Below, piece after piece: positions 7,286-17,168 of a stretch of 64,000 nucleotides of DNA. Location of the stretch: positions 140,796 to 204,795 of the forward strand of contig CALIUY010000016.1 of the NCBI GenBank assembly GCA_938048455.1, read 5' to 3'. Source of the stretch: an uncultured Desulfobacterales bacterium. GTDB taxonomy: Bacteria > Desulfobacterota > Desulfobacteria > Desulfobacterales > SpSt-501. The position numbers were made by a program, and so were the translations under genes. The notes beneath the pieces are model-generated. The model saw only the letters and a program-made list of their open reading frames with translations. It did not search any database and was not told where the DNA came from. Each line of letters opens with the position of its first letter. Position 1 is the first letter of the stretch.

Positions 7286-9913
7286 TCAGCGCTTCACGGG
7301 CACCTGTTCGACGGCCACCGGCGGCGGAGGCTGCGCTGCGCCGACGGGCTTTGGCGCCGGTAGAGCGCCGAGCAGGGAGAGGGCGAGCGCCGCCGCATAG
7401 GGAATGGCCTGGATCAGCAAGAGCATGGCGCGCACGAGCGGCTCCTCGGTTTGATCGTTTCCGAAGCCTCCCTGGACGACCGCCGCGGCAACCAACAGAA
7501 CGAACATCAGCGCCTCGCCCCGCGCCATGGCCAGACCCTGCAAGAAGGCATGCCGGTTCTCGCACTTGGGCGTGCGCAGGAAAGGCATGCGGCGCGTGAA
7601 GAGACCGCGCAGGATGGCAAGAGCGATCGTGTGGGTGAGGGCGGCGCCGGCCAGCGCCGCACCCAGGCGCTGGCGCAAGGTGCAGGGGACCCGCGCGGTG
7701 TAGAGCCACAGGAAATGGAGCAGCTTGAACAGAAAGGCCCCGATCGGCGGCAGCATCAACAGGTAGAGCGGAGCCCCGAACTGCCGCGGGAAGAAGAGCA
7801 TGCCCGCCGTCCAGAGGAGGCAGAGCACGTTCATCACCAGGCTGATCGCATCCCCGAACCAGGGCAGCCAGCCGGCGATGAAGTGGTAGCGCTGAGCGAA
7901 GTTGAGCCCCCCGCTTTTCCGGAAAGGGGAGAGCCGGGGCCAGTGGTGCTTGAGGATCTGTACTGCGCCGTAAACCCAGCGGAACCGCTGGCGCTTGTAG
8001 CCGGCAAAGGAATCGGGGGTGAGCCCCTTGCCGAAGCTTTCTTTCACGTAGATCGTCTCGTAGCCCAAACTCTGGATGCGCAGCCCCAACTCGGCGTCCT
8101 CGCAGATGCACCATTCGGCCCAGCGACCCGAGCTCTCGAGGATGCTCCTGCGGATGAGGGTCATCGTGCCGTGCTGGATGATGGCGTTTCGCTCGTTGCG
8201 GTGCACCATGCCGATTTCAAAGAAGCCGTGGTACTCCCAGTTCAGGATTTCCTTGAAGAGGCTTCCTTCCCAGCCGCGGTGATCCTGAGGCGCCTGCACG
8301 ACGCCCACGGCGGGGCGCTCGAAGTGGGGGACGAGCCTTTTCAGCCAATCGGAACGGACGAGGTAGTCGGAGTCCACCACGGCGACGATCTGGGCCTCGG
8401 GGTCGGTGTGCCGCAGGGCGAAGTTGAGCGCCCCGGCTTTGTAGCCTTCGACGCGATCGAGGTGAAAGAACCGGAAACGTGGGCCGAGCAGCCGGCAATG
8501 GGATTCCACCGGCCGCCAAAGCTCGGGGTAGGGGTTGTTGTTGTCGATGACCAGGACCTCGAAGTCCGGGTAGTCAAGCGCGGCCAGCCCGTCGAGGGTG
8601 GCCCGGACCATTTCCGGGGGTTCCTTACAGATCGGAACGTGGATCGAGACGCGGGGGAGCCTCTGCCCGGGAAGCGGCGTGAGAGGAGCGAACCGCCGCC
8701 GGAGCCCCTCCGGCCAGAGCATCTCGGCCATCTCGAAGCCGTTCACCAGGATGATCAGCAGCAGGCCGACCTGCATCGGCAGCAGCAGCGCCCAGACGAG
8801 GGTTTCGCGGCTGAGGAACTCGCCGAGAAGGGGCGAGGCGAGCACCCAGACAAACACCGAAGCCGTCGTCTGGAGCAGGAGCGCGAAAAAGAGCCGGCCG
8901 GAAAAGGTCTGGCCGGGGTTGCTCCGGAGGTAGAGCCCCACCAGGAGCACGCCGGCCAAGACGGCCGCCAGACCGGTATGGAAAAGGGTATCGGAGTGAA
9001 TCGGCCCTTGAAAGGCGAATTTGGGCCGGCGATGGACGTCATAGACGCCCCAGAACGCTCCCACAACGCCTTCGTGCGGCCTTTTCCAGGGCTGGTCGAA
9101 GGCCTCCATGATGCAGTAGTCGATGTCCAGCCGGTCGGCGACCGTGAGAAATCGGCGCAGAAAGCGAGCCTCGGCCTCCCGGCCGGGCTTGGCCTTGCCG
9201 AAGTTCTCCCCGTTGCTCGGCCAGCCGACCTCGGCGAGGAAGACCGGTTTGTGGGGAAAGGCTTCGCGGATCTGACGATAACGGTCCAGCACCCAGCCGA
9301 CCGACTGCTCAAAGGGAACCTTCTCCCAATAAGGCAGGACATGGATGGCGATAAAGTCGATATGTTCGACAAGCTCCGGGTGGCGCTGAAAGACGTGCCA
9401 GGGCTCGGCCGTGCCGACCGGGACCTTGACCGCGGCCCGCACACGGTCCAAGTAGCCGATCAGCTCTTCGACCGACAGGTCGTCACGGTAAATCGCCTCG
9501 TTGCCCACCAGAACGCGCCGGATGGTCGCCGGGTAGCGATGGGCATTTTCGATCAGATTGGCGATCTCGTCCTCGTTGCGCTCGAGACGGCCGTCCACCC
9601 AGGCGCCGGCGGTGACTTCGAACCCCAGGCGGGCCGCCATTCCCGGAATGGCCTCCATCCCGTCGAGCGAGGAGTAGGTGCGGATGCCGCGGGTCTTCCC
9701 GCGCAGAAACAGCAGATCCTCGTAGATTTCCTCGGCCGTCGGGAAGCGTTGGGCGATCGGGTCCTGCTCCGCGCGGTACGGGCTGAAGGAGAGGTAGTTG
9801 AAGGTCCCGCGCCAGTCGACTTCCGGTTTTTCCGGCCGGCTGAACGCCGCCCAGAGAGCGATGTTGAATCCGCAGGCCAAAAGAAGGATGATCCAGCTCT
9901 GCTTGCGCATCAT
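7286..9913 (-). CDS. Membrane GT2 glycosyltransferase fused to N-terminal GH17 domain (NdvB-like beta-1,3-glucan synthase/transglycosylase)
   Basis: N-half GH17 catalytic motifs VGNEAIYR and AEVGWPSNG; C-half GT2 motifs VLVIDNNNPYPE, VVDSDY, CEDAELG, QRFRW plus multiple TM segments. Confidence 0.85.
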   Translation of the reverse strand: MMRKQSWIILLLACGFNIALWAAFSRPEKPEVDWRGTFNYLSFSPYRAEQDPIAQRFPTAEEIYEDLLFLRGKTRGIRTYSSLDGMEAIPGMAARLGFEVTAGAWVDGRLERNEDEIANLIENAHRYPATIRRVLVGNEAIYRDDLSVEELIGYLDRVRAAVKVPVGTAEPWHVFQRHPELVEHIDFIAIHVLPYWEKVPFEQSVGWVLDRYRQIREAFPHKPVFLAEVGWPSNGENFGKAKPGREAEARFLRRFLTVADRLDIDYCIMEAFDQPWKRPHEGVVGAFWGVYDVHRRPKFAFQGPIHSDTLFHTGLAAVLAGVLLVGLYLRSNPGQTFSGRLFFALLLQTTASVFVWVLASPLLGEFLSRETLVWALLLPMQVGLLLIILVNGFEMAEMLWPEGLRRRFAPLTPLPGQRLPRVSIHVPICKEPPEMVRATLDGLAALDYPDFEVLVIDNNNPYPELWRPVESHCRLLGPRFRFFHLDRVEGYKAGALNFALRHTDPEAQIVAVVDSDYLVRSDWLKRLVPHFERPAVGVVQAPQDHRGWEGSLFKEILNWEYHGFFEIGMVHRNERNAIIQHGTMTLIRRSILESSGRWAEWCICEDAELGLRIQSLGYETIYVKESFGKGLTPDSFAGYKRQRFRWVYGAVQILKHHWPRLSPFRKSGGLNFAQRYHFIAGWLPWFGDAISLVMNVLCLLWTAGMLFFPRQFGAPLYLLMLPPIGAFLFKLLHFLWLYTARVPCTLRQRLGAALAGAALTHTIALAILRGLFTRRMPFLRTPKCENRHAFLQGLAMARGEALMFVLLVAAAVVQGGFGNDQTEEPLVRAMLLLIQAIPYAAALALSLLGALPAPKPVGAAQPPPPVAVEQVPVKR

Positions 9914-10280
9914 GTCTTGGCCTTCCGCGGCGGGCTGCCCTGCGAAAGCCTCCGCCGCCTCCACTCGAGGATCGGACCAAAAAAAAAGGCCCATCAACGA
10001 CAGGCCGGAAATAACCTCGATTTTTCAGCTACCGTCCCCGGTGCGTCTTTGGCGATCGTCCGATCGAACAGGTCGTTTCGCTGACGGCCGTAAGTATAGC
10101 AAGCGGCAACCGGTCGTCAAGGGCTTTCTGCGGCGGGGAGGGGAGCGGAGATTTGCCTGCCGAAAATTGTGGCTTTTTTCTAGGGAAGCAGGATTTCCTA
10201 AAAAGAAATTTATAGTCACATCGTAGCACAATAAAGAAATAAAGCTACAAAATCAAGAATTAAAATCCGATGTGGTTTTC

Positions 10281-10294
10281 GGCATATGTTTTGC
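10281..10294 (+). promoter_or_regulatory. Candidate sigma-54 (-24/-12) promoter of the minor pilin operon
   Basis: TTTTCGGCATATGTTTTGCTA: GG-N10-GC with GGCAT...TTGCT context, 80-100 nt upstream of the first prepilin start. Confidence 0.5.
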
Positions 10295-10375
10295 TAATGT
10301 GCTAAATCGATGGCTGGAATCTCCGATCGCCCGGTGCAAATCCCGGAGCGGATCTTGAATTCTTCGTGGAGAACG

Positions 10376-10876
10376 ATGATGCGGCGACAGAAAACTCGTA
10401 GCGGCCGAATCTCCGGAGCTTGCTGCTCCGGCGAGGGGTTCTCCCTTATGGAGACCCTCACCGTGATCGCCGTCCTGGCGATCGTCGCCCTCTTTGCCAT
10501 TCCTCACGTGATCCAGTGGAAAAGCGCGGCGAACCTGCGGACGGCGGCCCGTGAGTTAAAGGAAAACCTGGAATTCGCGCGAAGCCTTGCGGTCAAGGAA
10601 AACCGCAGCGTCGTGGTGGAGCTCTTCCCCCTCGACCAACGCTACCGGATCAGCGTGCGCACCGAACAAGGAGATCTCGCCCCGGTCAAAATGGAAACGC
10701 TTCCCGCCGGGGTGCGGATCGATGCGGCGCATCCCGATTACACGGTGAGCCAGAACCGTCTCTCGTTCAATTCACGGGGCGGGGCGGACAACTGCACGAT
10801 CGTTCTCAGCAGCCGACAAGACCTGCGCCGCAGGATCTCCGTCTCCACGATCGGCAGGATCCAGCTGGGGAGTTGA
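10376..10876 (+). CDS. Type II secretion/type IV pilus minor pseudopilin, GspH/FimT-FimU family
   Basis: Prepilin signal GEGFSLMETLTVIAVLAIVALFAIPHVIQW...LRTAARELKENLEFARSLAVKENRSV; start chosen after GGAG. Confidence 0.88.
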   Translation: MMRRQKTRSGRISGACCSGEGFSLMETLTVIAVLAIVALFAIPHVIQWKSAANLRTAARELKENLEFARSLAVKENRSVVVELFPLDQRYRISVRTEQGDLAPVKMETLPAGVRIDAAHPDYTVSQNRLSFNSRGGADNCTIVLSSRQDLRRRISVSTIGRIQLGS

Positions 10877-10882
10877 AAAGCG

Positions 10883-11374
10883 ATGTCACGGGAAAGGCCT
10901 GAAAAGATTCCGCCAACCTCGAGGCCGTCTGCACCGCAACGCCCCGCCGTTCTTTCCGGAAACCGCGGCCGCCGGCTGTCAGACAATAACGAGGGCTATC
11001 TCCTGGTCGAGATCCTGATCGCCATCGCCGTCTTTGCGATCGGCTTTCTCGCCGTAGGGACGCTTCTTTTCGGAACGGCGCGCAACAACACGACCGGCGA
11101 TTTGATCACCCAGGCGACGTTTCTCGCCTCCGAGCGGCTGGAGGCTTTGAAGAATGAGGCGCTCGCCGACCTGGCACCGGGAAACTACGAAGACCCCGCC
11201 AACCCCGTCGACGCCGCGGGCCGTGCCGGAGGCATTTTCATGCGGCGCTGGGAGATCGACGACGTTTTGGGCGGCAACACTTCGCGGCGGATACGCGTCT
11301 TCGTAAGCTGGAACCGCCTGGGCCAGATGCGGACCATCGAGCTGACCACCTTGACCCGAGGAAACGGCACATGA
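10883..11374 (+). CDS. pilV: Type IV pilus minor prepilin PilV-like
   Basis: Prepilin signal NEGYLLVEILIAIAVFAIGFLAVGTLLFGTARNN followed by ATFLASERLEALKNEAL. Confidence 0.82.
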   Translation: MSRERPEKIPPTSRPSAPQRPAVLSGNRGRRLSDNNEGYLLVEILIAIAVFAIGFLAVGTLLFGTARNNTTGDLITQATFLASERLEALKNEALADLAPGNYEDPANPVDAAGRAGGIFMRRWEIDDVLGGNTSRRIRVFVSWNRLGQMRTIELTTLTRGNGT

Positions 11375-12057
11375 GCTCCCCTTCTCCATTCGATACCCGA
11401 CGGCGGCAGGCCGGTTTCAGCCTGGCCGAACTGGTCGTCGCCTTGGGACTTGCCGGCATCGTGCTCGCCGTGTTGGTCGGTTTCTTCATCGACTTCAGCC
11501 GCGCGAGCACCCTGCAGCAGGCCTCCGCCGGCGCACAGCAGTCCGCGCGCGCCGCTTTGGACTACCTGCTCCAGGACCTGCGCCTGGCGGGCTTCGACCC
11601 CTTGCGCCGAGCGGGGGCCGGCATCGAGGAAATCGGGGCCAGCGGGCGCAAGCTGCGGTTTACCGCCGACCGCTGCGATCTGCCCCCGGGCTCCACGGGC
11701 TGTCCGCAACCGCAACCCGACGGGGATCTGGACGATGCCGGGGAGCGGGTCACCTACTTTTTCGATGCGGCGCAGGGAAGTCTGCGGCGCTGTCTTTACG
11801 AGGAAGCCGCGACCTGGGGCAGCGATGCCGTCAGCGGCAGCTGCCAGCGGCTGCTCGACCGCGTGGTTCCCAATCCGGACCTGGCGCCGCTGTTCGTTTT
11901 TTTGGACGAGGACGGAGGCCGGATCACCGACAACGCCGAACGGGACCGGATCCGCTCGGTCGTCGTCACGCTGACCGTAGCCGAACCGGGCGGGCCGGGC
12001 CGTACGGTTTCGCGGACCTACGTCTCCCGCCTGCGTTTCCGGAACATCGGGCTGTGA
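11371..12057 (+). CDS. pilW: Type IV pilus assembly protein PilW-like
   Basis: RQAGFSLAELVVALGLAGIVLAVLVGFF...LQQASAGAQQSARAALDYLLQDLRLAGFDP. Confidence 0.87.
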   Translation: MSSPSPFDTRRRQAGFSLAELVVALGLAGIVLAVLVGFFIDFSRASTLQQASAGAQQSARAALDYLLQDLRLAGFDPLRRAGAGIEEIGASGRKLRFTADRCDLPPGSTGCPQPQPDGDLDDAGERVTYFFDAAQGSLRRCLYEEAATWGSDAVSGSCQRLLDRVVPNPDLAPLFVFLDEDGGRITDNAERDRIRSVVVTLTVAEPGGPGRTVSRTYVSRLRFRNIGL

Positions 12058-12590
12058 AAAGCCGGGAGGGCAGGATGGCAAGGGAACAAGTTGAATGCGG
12101 AATGATTCGCAACGAAAACGGCTACCTCACGATCGTCGCCGCCCTGGTGATCCTCGCCCTGATCTCTCTGATCGGGTTTTCTTCCTCGCGAATCGCCGGC
12201 ACCGAGGTCACCCTCGCTCGCAACGAGTATGTCTACAAGCGCAATTTTTACCGTGCCGAGGGTGCCGCCCTGGAAGCGGCCGACAGGCTGCTCCGGATCC
12301 CCGATCTGCGCGCCAGCCTCCCCCGGTGGATGGAGACGGTCACCGGGGCCCTCGACGAGGAGACGCTTCCGGCTTACTGGGAACACACCGCCGCGGGAGG
12401 GGATCCGGTGGTGCCCGAACCCGCAGGCATCGACCCCGAACAGGCGCTTTTTCTTGCCGGCTACGAAGGCGTCGCCCCGGGGGCCTCGCTCGACATGAGC
12501 CGGCCGACAATCCATGCCATCACGATTTTCGGGCGCTGCACCGGAGATGGAACGAGCATCATCAAAATGGGTTTTCGTGCCGCCTACTGA
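12054..12590 (+). CDS. Type IV pilus assembly protein PilX-like
   Basis: NENGYLTIVAALVILALISLIGFSSSRIAGTEVTLARNEYVYKRNFYRAEGAALEAADRLL; position between pilW and pilY1. Confidence 0.75.
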   Translation: MKSREGRMAREQVECGMIRNENGYLTIVAALVILALISLIGFSSSRIAGTEVTLARNEYVYKRNFYRAEGAALEAADRLLRIPDLRASLPRWMETVTGALDEETLPAYWEHTAAGGDPVVPEPAGIDPEQALFLAGYEGVAPGASLDMSRPTIHAITIFGRCTGDGTSIIKMGFRAAY

Positions 12591-12633
12591 CAAGGGATTT
12601 CTTCTCCACCACCCAAAACTCTTAGAGGACGAC

Positions 12634-15600
12634 ATGGGCAAACCTCTCCGCGGCCGTAAGGGCCCACACAGCTGCGTTTCAAGGAGGCGGCGGCGGAGCG
12701 CCGCCGTGGCTCCGGCGATCGCCCTTCTGCACCTCCTGATCGCCTGCACAGCGTTCGCCGGCCCCGAGCTTTCGGACCTGCCCCTTTTTTCGCGGGTCAT
12801 CCCGCCTCCGGCGAACATCATGTTCTTGCTCGACGACTCGGGGAGCATGAACTTCGACATCCTGGTCCGCGGACAGTACGACGGAAGCTTTCCCGACCCC
12901 ACCCGCACCCCGGAGCAGCTGGCGATCGATCCTCACGGCTTCTGCTATGTTTTCGACAACCCCGGGGACAATGTTTACCCGCAGACCTCCCAGCCCGCCT
13001 GGTACGCCGGCAGCGAAGGGCGAAAGTACTGGAAATCTCAATGGTATCAAGTAAATGTGCTCTACTACAACCCCGGGGTGCAGTATGCCCCCTGGCCCTC
13101 CTACGGCACGGTCGTATTCCCCGACGCCGATCCCGACTACCCGCGCAGCCATCCGGTGCGCAACCCGAGCCTTACCGTGAACCTGCAGGCGGCCTCTTTC
13201 ACCGTGGGCGGCCTGACCGTCCCCATTGCCCACTACTTCGTCTACTCGTCCGCCGAAGGCGCCGTCTACCTGGTGGTGCTCGATCGCACCAGCCAAGCGA
13301 TCCTCTACTATCGGGCCACGGTCAGCGGAACGGGGCTGGCCGAAAAGGTGACCGCGCTGACCCCGGTCGCCAGTCCGCCCGCCGATGTCGTCACCGGCAG
13401 AAGCTACACCGCCGAGAAGCAAAACTTCGCCAACTGGTTCACTTATTTTCGCCGGCGGGAATTCGTCGCCAAAAATGCCATCGCCCGGGTGATCCAGAGC
13501 ATGGCCGGCGTGCGCATGGGCTTCTACGGCATCAACCAGCGGATCGTCGCCACCCTCGAGCCGGTCATGGTGCAGCAGGGAACCACGATCACCGACCGTT
13601 CCGCCGTGCTGCTGGAGAAGCTCTATGACTATGTTTCCGGCGGCGGAACCCCCTTGAAGCGCGGCCTGCACACAATCGGGCAGTTCTACAAGGACAACAC
13701 GGGTATTCTGGGCGGGCTTTCGGGACCCAAACCCTACGACGCGAATGTTCCCGGAGCGGCCTGCCAGCAGTCCTTCACCGTGATCCTGACCGACGGCTTC
13801 TACAGCGACCTCTCCTACACACCGAGCGGCATCGGCAACGCCGACGGCGACAACGGCCACCCCTTCGCCGACGGCTACGCGAATACGCTCGCCGACATCG
13901 CCATGTATTACTACGAAAACGACCTCAACCCGCTGCCGAACAGCGTGCCGGTTTCGCGCTGGGACCGGGCCACCCACCAGCACATGGCGACCTATGCCGT
14001 GGCCTTCGGCGTCAGCGGCACCCTCGATCCGGCCGACTACGACACCGCCTTTCACCATCGCACGACCGGCCAGGCGATCGCCTGGCCGGCGGTGCCGGGA
14101 AATTACCGCCCCGAGGCGATCGACGATCTGTGGCACGCCACGGTGAACGGCCGCGGCCGCTTTCTGAACGCGAACAACCCCGAAGAGCTCGCCGCAGCGC
14201 TGAGCGAACTGGCCCGCGCGATCCAGGAGATCCTCATCGGCTCATCCTCCTCGGTCACGGTCAACGGAGACTTTCTTTTCGGCAAACTCGGCTCCGACAG
14301 CGTCATCTATCAAGGGGTCTACAGCAACCGCGACGAGGAGTGGACCGGAGATGTGCGCGCTTTCCGCCTCGATCCCCTGACCGGGGACATCATCGCCAGC
14401 CCGTTGCGCTGGTCGGCGGCCGAACGGCTCGCCGCCCGCAGCCCGGACACCCGGCGCATCGCCACCTATAGCGGCACCGGCGGCATTCCCTTCCGCTACG
14501 GATCGTTGAACGAAGAGCTGCGCATGACGCTCGGGTCCCCGACCGAATCGCTCGTCCGCTACCTGCGGGGCGAGGAGATCAGCGGCTTCCGCGTGCGCTC
14601 GTCCAAACTGGGGGACATCGTCAACTCGGCACCCGTTTTCATGGCCGAAGAAACCGGGGGCGTGATCTACTGCGGGGCGAACGACGGCCTGCTCCATGCC
14701 TTTGACGCCGCTACGGGAGAAGAACTTTTCGCCTATGTGCCGCGTCTTCTCTTCGGCCAGCTCCGCCATCTCGCGGATCCCGGCTACACGCACCGCTTCT
14801 ACGTCGACCTGACTCCCACGGTGATCCGCGGCCCGGGGATCTTAGGCGGCGATGCCGTCAGAACGCTTCTCGTCGGCGGCCTGCGCAAGGGCGGCAAAGG
14901 CTATTTCGCCCTCGATGTGAGCAACCCCCACAGCATCGACTCCGAAAGTGCGCTTGCGGGACGGGTGCTCTGGGAATTCCCCGCCGCATCCGACCCGGAT
15001 CTGGGGTACTCTTTCAGTCGACCGGTGATCGTGCGCACCAACTCCAGCACTCATCCGTGGTTGGTGATCTTCGGCAACGGCTACGCCAGCGAAAACGGGC
15101 GCGCGGCGCTCTACCTCGTGGATCCCGGAAGCGGCAGCCTTGTCCGCCGCATCGTGGCCGAGCCGGGGCCCGACAACGGCCTCTCGAGCCCGCTTGCCGT
15201 CGACGTCACCAACGACGGCAAGGTCGATTTCATTTACGCGGGCGACCTCAAGGGAAATCTCTGGAAGTTCGATCTGAGCCGTTCTTCCGTCAACGAATGG
15301 TCCGTCGCTTATCACGACGGCGGCGATCCCCAGCCGCTCTTCCAGGCCCGCGGCCCCGGGGGCGTGCCTCAGCCCATCACCACCCGGCCGGATGCCATGA
15401 CGCACCCCGAAAAACACGGCCTGATCGTGACCTTCGGTACCGGCCGGCTGCTCGGGGACGGCGACTTGAGCGACGAGAGCATCCAGTCGATCTACGGGGT
15501 CTGGGATTACGGCGATCGGGTATACGCCCCTCGCGCCCGGACCTGGAGTCCGGACGACGACCGCGAATATCTGGGAGCCTTGCAGCGCGAAGCGGGCAAC

Positions 15601-16215
15601 ACCCTGAGCAATCAGCCCAGCGCCGTGAGCCTGCTCCGCCAGACGCAAAAAACCTTCACCGTGATGCGCGGCGCCCTGGAACAGCGTTTCCGGGTTTTGA
15701 GCCGCCTCGAGCCCGTCTGGGTCACCGCCCCGGATCCCCAGAGCGGCCAGCGGCCCGACCCCAGCGCCGCCGTCGCCAATCACGCCGGGTTTTTCATCGA
15801 TCTTGACCCCGGCGAACGGGTGATCAGCGATGTCATTTTGCGCGGCGGGCTGCTCCTCGTCGTCGGGTTTCGACCCAACAGCGATCCCTGCGGTCCCGGC
15901 GGAAACTCGATCTTTATGGAAATCAACGCCTTTACGGGAGGGCGCCTGGAGGGGGGCGTTCTTGACCTCACCGACGACCGCCGGGTGGACCCGGCCGACA
16001 TCATCCGGGTTGACTTCGATGGGGACGGCGTACTAGAAGAGATCTATCCTTCCGGCCTCGAATTCGGCGGAAACCTTCAGCCGCCCGCCATCCTGAGGCT
16101 GGGGGAGGGCGGCATGGAGCGCAAGTACCTGAGCTCTACGAGCGGAACCATCGAGGTCATCACCGAACGGGGGCCGCGTCTCGGCGTCACCTACTGGATG
16201 GAAGTCCGCTACTGA
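12634..16215 (+). CDS. pilY1: PilY1-like pilus tip/adhesin with vWA domain and C-terminal beta-propeller
   Basis: vWA MIDAS NIMFLLDDSGSMNFDIL; GGLRKGGKGYFALDVSNP; Ca-loop-like DVTNDGKVDFIYAGDLKGNLWKFDLS; GTGRLLGDGDL. ATG at 12634 chosen over the longer ORF start at 12514. Confidence 0.93.
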   Translation: MGKPLRGRKGPHSCVSRRRRRSAAVAPAIALLHLLIACTAFAGPELSDLPLFSRVIPPPANIMFLLDDSGSMNFDILVRGQYDGSFPDPTRTPEQLAIDPHGFCYVFDNPGDNVYPQTSQPAWYAGSEGRKYWKSQWYQVNVLYYNPGVQYAPWPSYGTVVFPDADPDYPRSHPVRNPSLTVNLQAASFTVGGLTVPIAHYFVYSSAEGAVYLVVLDRTSQAILYYRATVSGTGLAEKVTALTPVASPPADVVTGRSYTAEKQNFANWFTYFRRREFVAKNAIARVIQSMAGVRMGFYGINQRIVATLEPVMVQQGTTITDRSAVLLEKLYDYVSGGGTPLKRGLHTIGQFYKDNTGILGGLSGPKPYDANVPGAACQQSFTVILTDGFYSDLSYTPSGIGNADGDNGHPFADGYANTLADIAMYYYENDLNPLPNSVPVSRWDRATHQHMATYAVAFGVSGTLDPADYDTAFHHRTTGQAIAWPAVPGNYRPEAIDDLWHATVNGRGRFLNANNPEELAAALSELARAIQEILIGSSSSVTVNGDFLFGKLGSDSVIYQGVYSNRDEEWTGDVRAFRLDPLTGDIIASPLRWSAAERLAARSPDTRRIATYSGTGGIPFRYGSLNEELRMTLGSPTESLVRYLRGEEISGFRVRSSKLGDIVNSAPVFMAEETGGVIYCGANDGLLHAFDAATGEELFAYVPRLLFGQLRHLADPGYTHRFYVDLTPTVIRGPGILGGDAVRTLLVGGLRKGGKGYFALDVSNPHSIDSESALAGRVLWEFPAASDPDLGYSFSRPVIVRTNSSTHPWLVIFGNGYASENGRAALYLVDPGSGSLVRRIVAEPGPDNGLSSPLAVDVTNDGKVDFIYAGDLKGNLWKFDLSRSSVNEWSVAYHDGGDPQPLFQARGPGGVPQPITTRPDAMTHPEKHGLIVTFGTGRLLGDGDLSDESIQSIYGVWDYGDRVYAPRARTWSPDDDREYLGALQREAGNTLSNQPSAVSLLRQTQKTFTVMRGALEQRFRVLSRLEPVWVTAPDPQSGQRPDPSAAVANHAGFFIDLDPGERVISDVILRGGLLLVVGFRPNSDPCGPGGNSIFMEINAFTGGRLEGGVLDLTDDRRVDPADIIRVDFDGDGVLEEIYPSGLEFGGNLQPPAILRLGEGGMERKYLSSTSGTIEVITERGPRLGVTYWMEVRY

Positions 16216-16301
16216 CGATCGCTCCGTCCCGGCCGGGCCGATTGCCACCCGGGGTTAACCGCCTTCTCCTTCGCGGGGCGCGGCGCGCGGTCTTTCATCC
16301 G

Positions 16302-17168
16302 ATGGTCGTCTCCTTTCACCCCATGCTCCGCGGGGATGTGAATTTCCTCTGCGCCGGCCGCCCTCCGATGAAAGAGGAAATTGCGGCCATGCGCGCCGCG
16401 CGGGCGGTGCTTCTTCCTCAGGGTTGCTCCGCGCCCCTCTACCATGCGGCCAGAGAGGCCTGCGCCCACCTTTTCCCCAATTATGACGCCCGCTTCGTCT
16501 ATCCGGGAAAGATCGGCCAGATCGCCCTCTTCCGCGCCTGTCGCCTGCCGCATCCGGAGACCTTCGTTTTCCGCTCGGTGCGGGAATTCGCTTCCGGAGG
16601 CGACATTTTCAAACCCAAACGGCGGCACCCGATCGTGTTCAAATGCGACTGGGGAGGGGAAGGGGAAACCGTCTTTCTCGTCTCCTCCCGCAAGGAACTC
16701 GACGCCCGGATCGCCTGGAGCGAACGCTTGGAGGGCAGCGGTCAGCGGGGCTTTCTGATCCAGGAATTCGTCCCCTGCGGCGCCCGCTCGTTGCGCGTGG
16801 TGGTGATCGGCGATCGCCGGATCGCTTACTGGAGAAGACAGGAAAATGCCGCCGAATTCCGGGCCAGCTTAGCGGCCGGGGCGCGGATCGATCCTCGCTC
16901 GGAGCCGGCGCTTCGCCGACGCGGCGTGGAGCTCGTCTCCCGACTGTGTCGCTTGACGGGCATCAACCTTGCCGGCATCGATCTGATCTTCGACGAACGG
17001 GAAAACCCGCCGGCACCGCTTCTGCTTGAGATCAACTATCGCTTCGGCCGCACCGGAATCGGCGGCTCGGCGGGATTCTACCGTTTGCTGCGGGAAGCGG
17101 CGCGACGCTGGCTGCAGGAAATCGGGATCGTTACGCCCAAGAAAAGAGGGCCGAGAGAAAGGCGATGA
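16302..17168 (+). CDS. ATP-grasp domain protein (RimK/glutathione synthetase-like)
   Basis: HPMLRGDVNFLCAGR...HPIVFKCDWGGEGETVFLV...RGFLIQEFVPCGARSLRVVVIGDRRIAYWRR...GINLAGIDLIFDER...LLLEINYRFGRTGIGG; start approximate. Confidence 0.78.
   Translation: MVVSFHPMLRGDVNFLCAGRPPMKEEIAAMRAARAVLLPQGCSAPLYHAAREACAHLFPNYDARFVYPGKIGQIALFRACRLPHPETFVFRSVREFASGGDIFKPKRRHPIVFKCDWGGEGETVFLVSSRKELDARIAWSERLEGSGQRGFLIQEFVPCGARSLRVVVIGDRRIAYWRRQENAAEFRASLAAGARIDPRSEPALRRRGVELVSRLCRLTGINLAGIDLIFDERENPPAPLLLEINYRFGRTGIGGSAGFYRLLREAARRWLQEIGIVTPKKRGPRERR

Noticed and set aside
7451-10084. 877-aa plus-strand ORF opposite the GH17-GT2 gene
   Set aside because: Shadow ORF from high third-position GC; translation is low-complexity and resembles no family, while the opposite strand has clear catalytic motifs.
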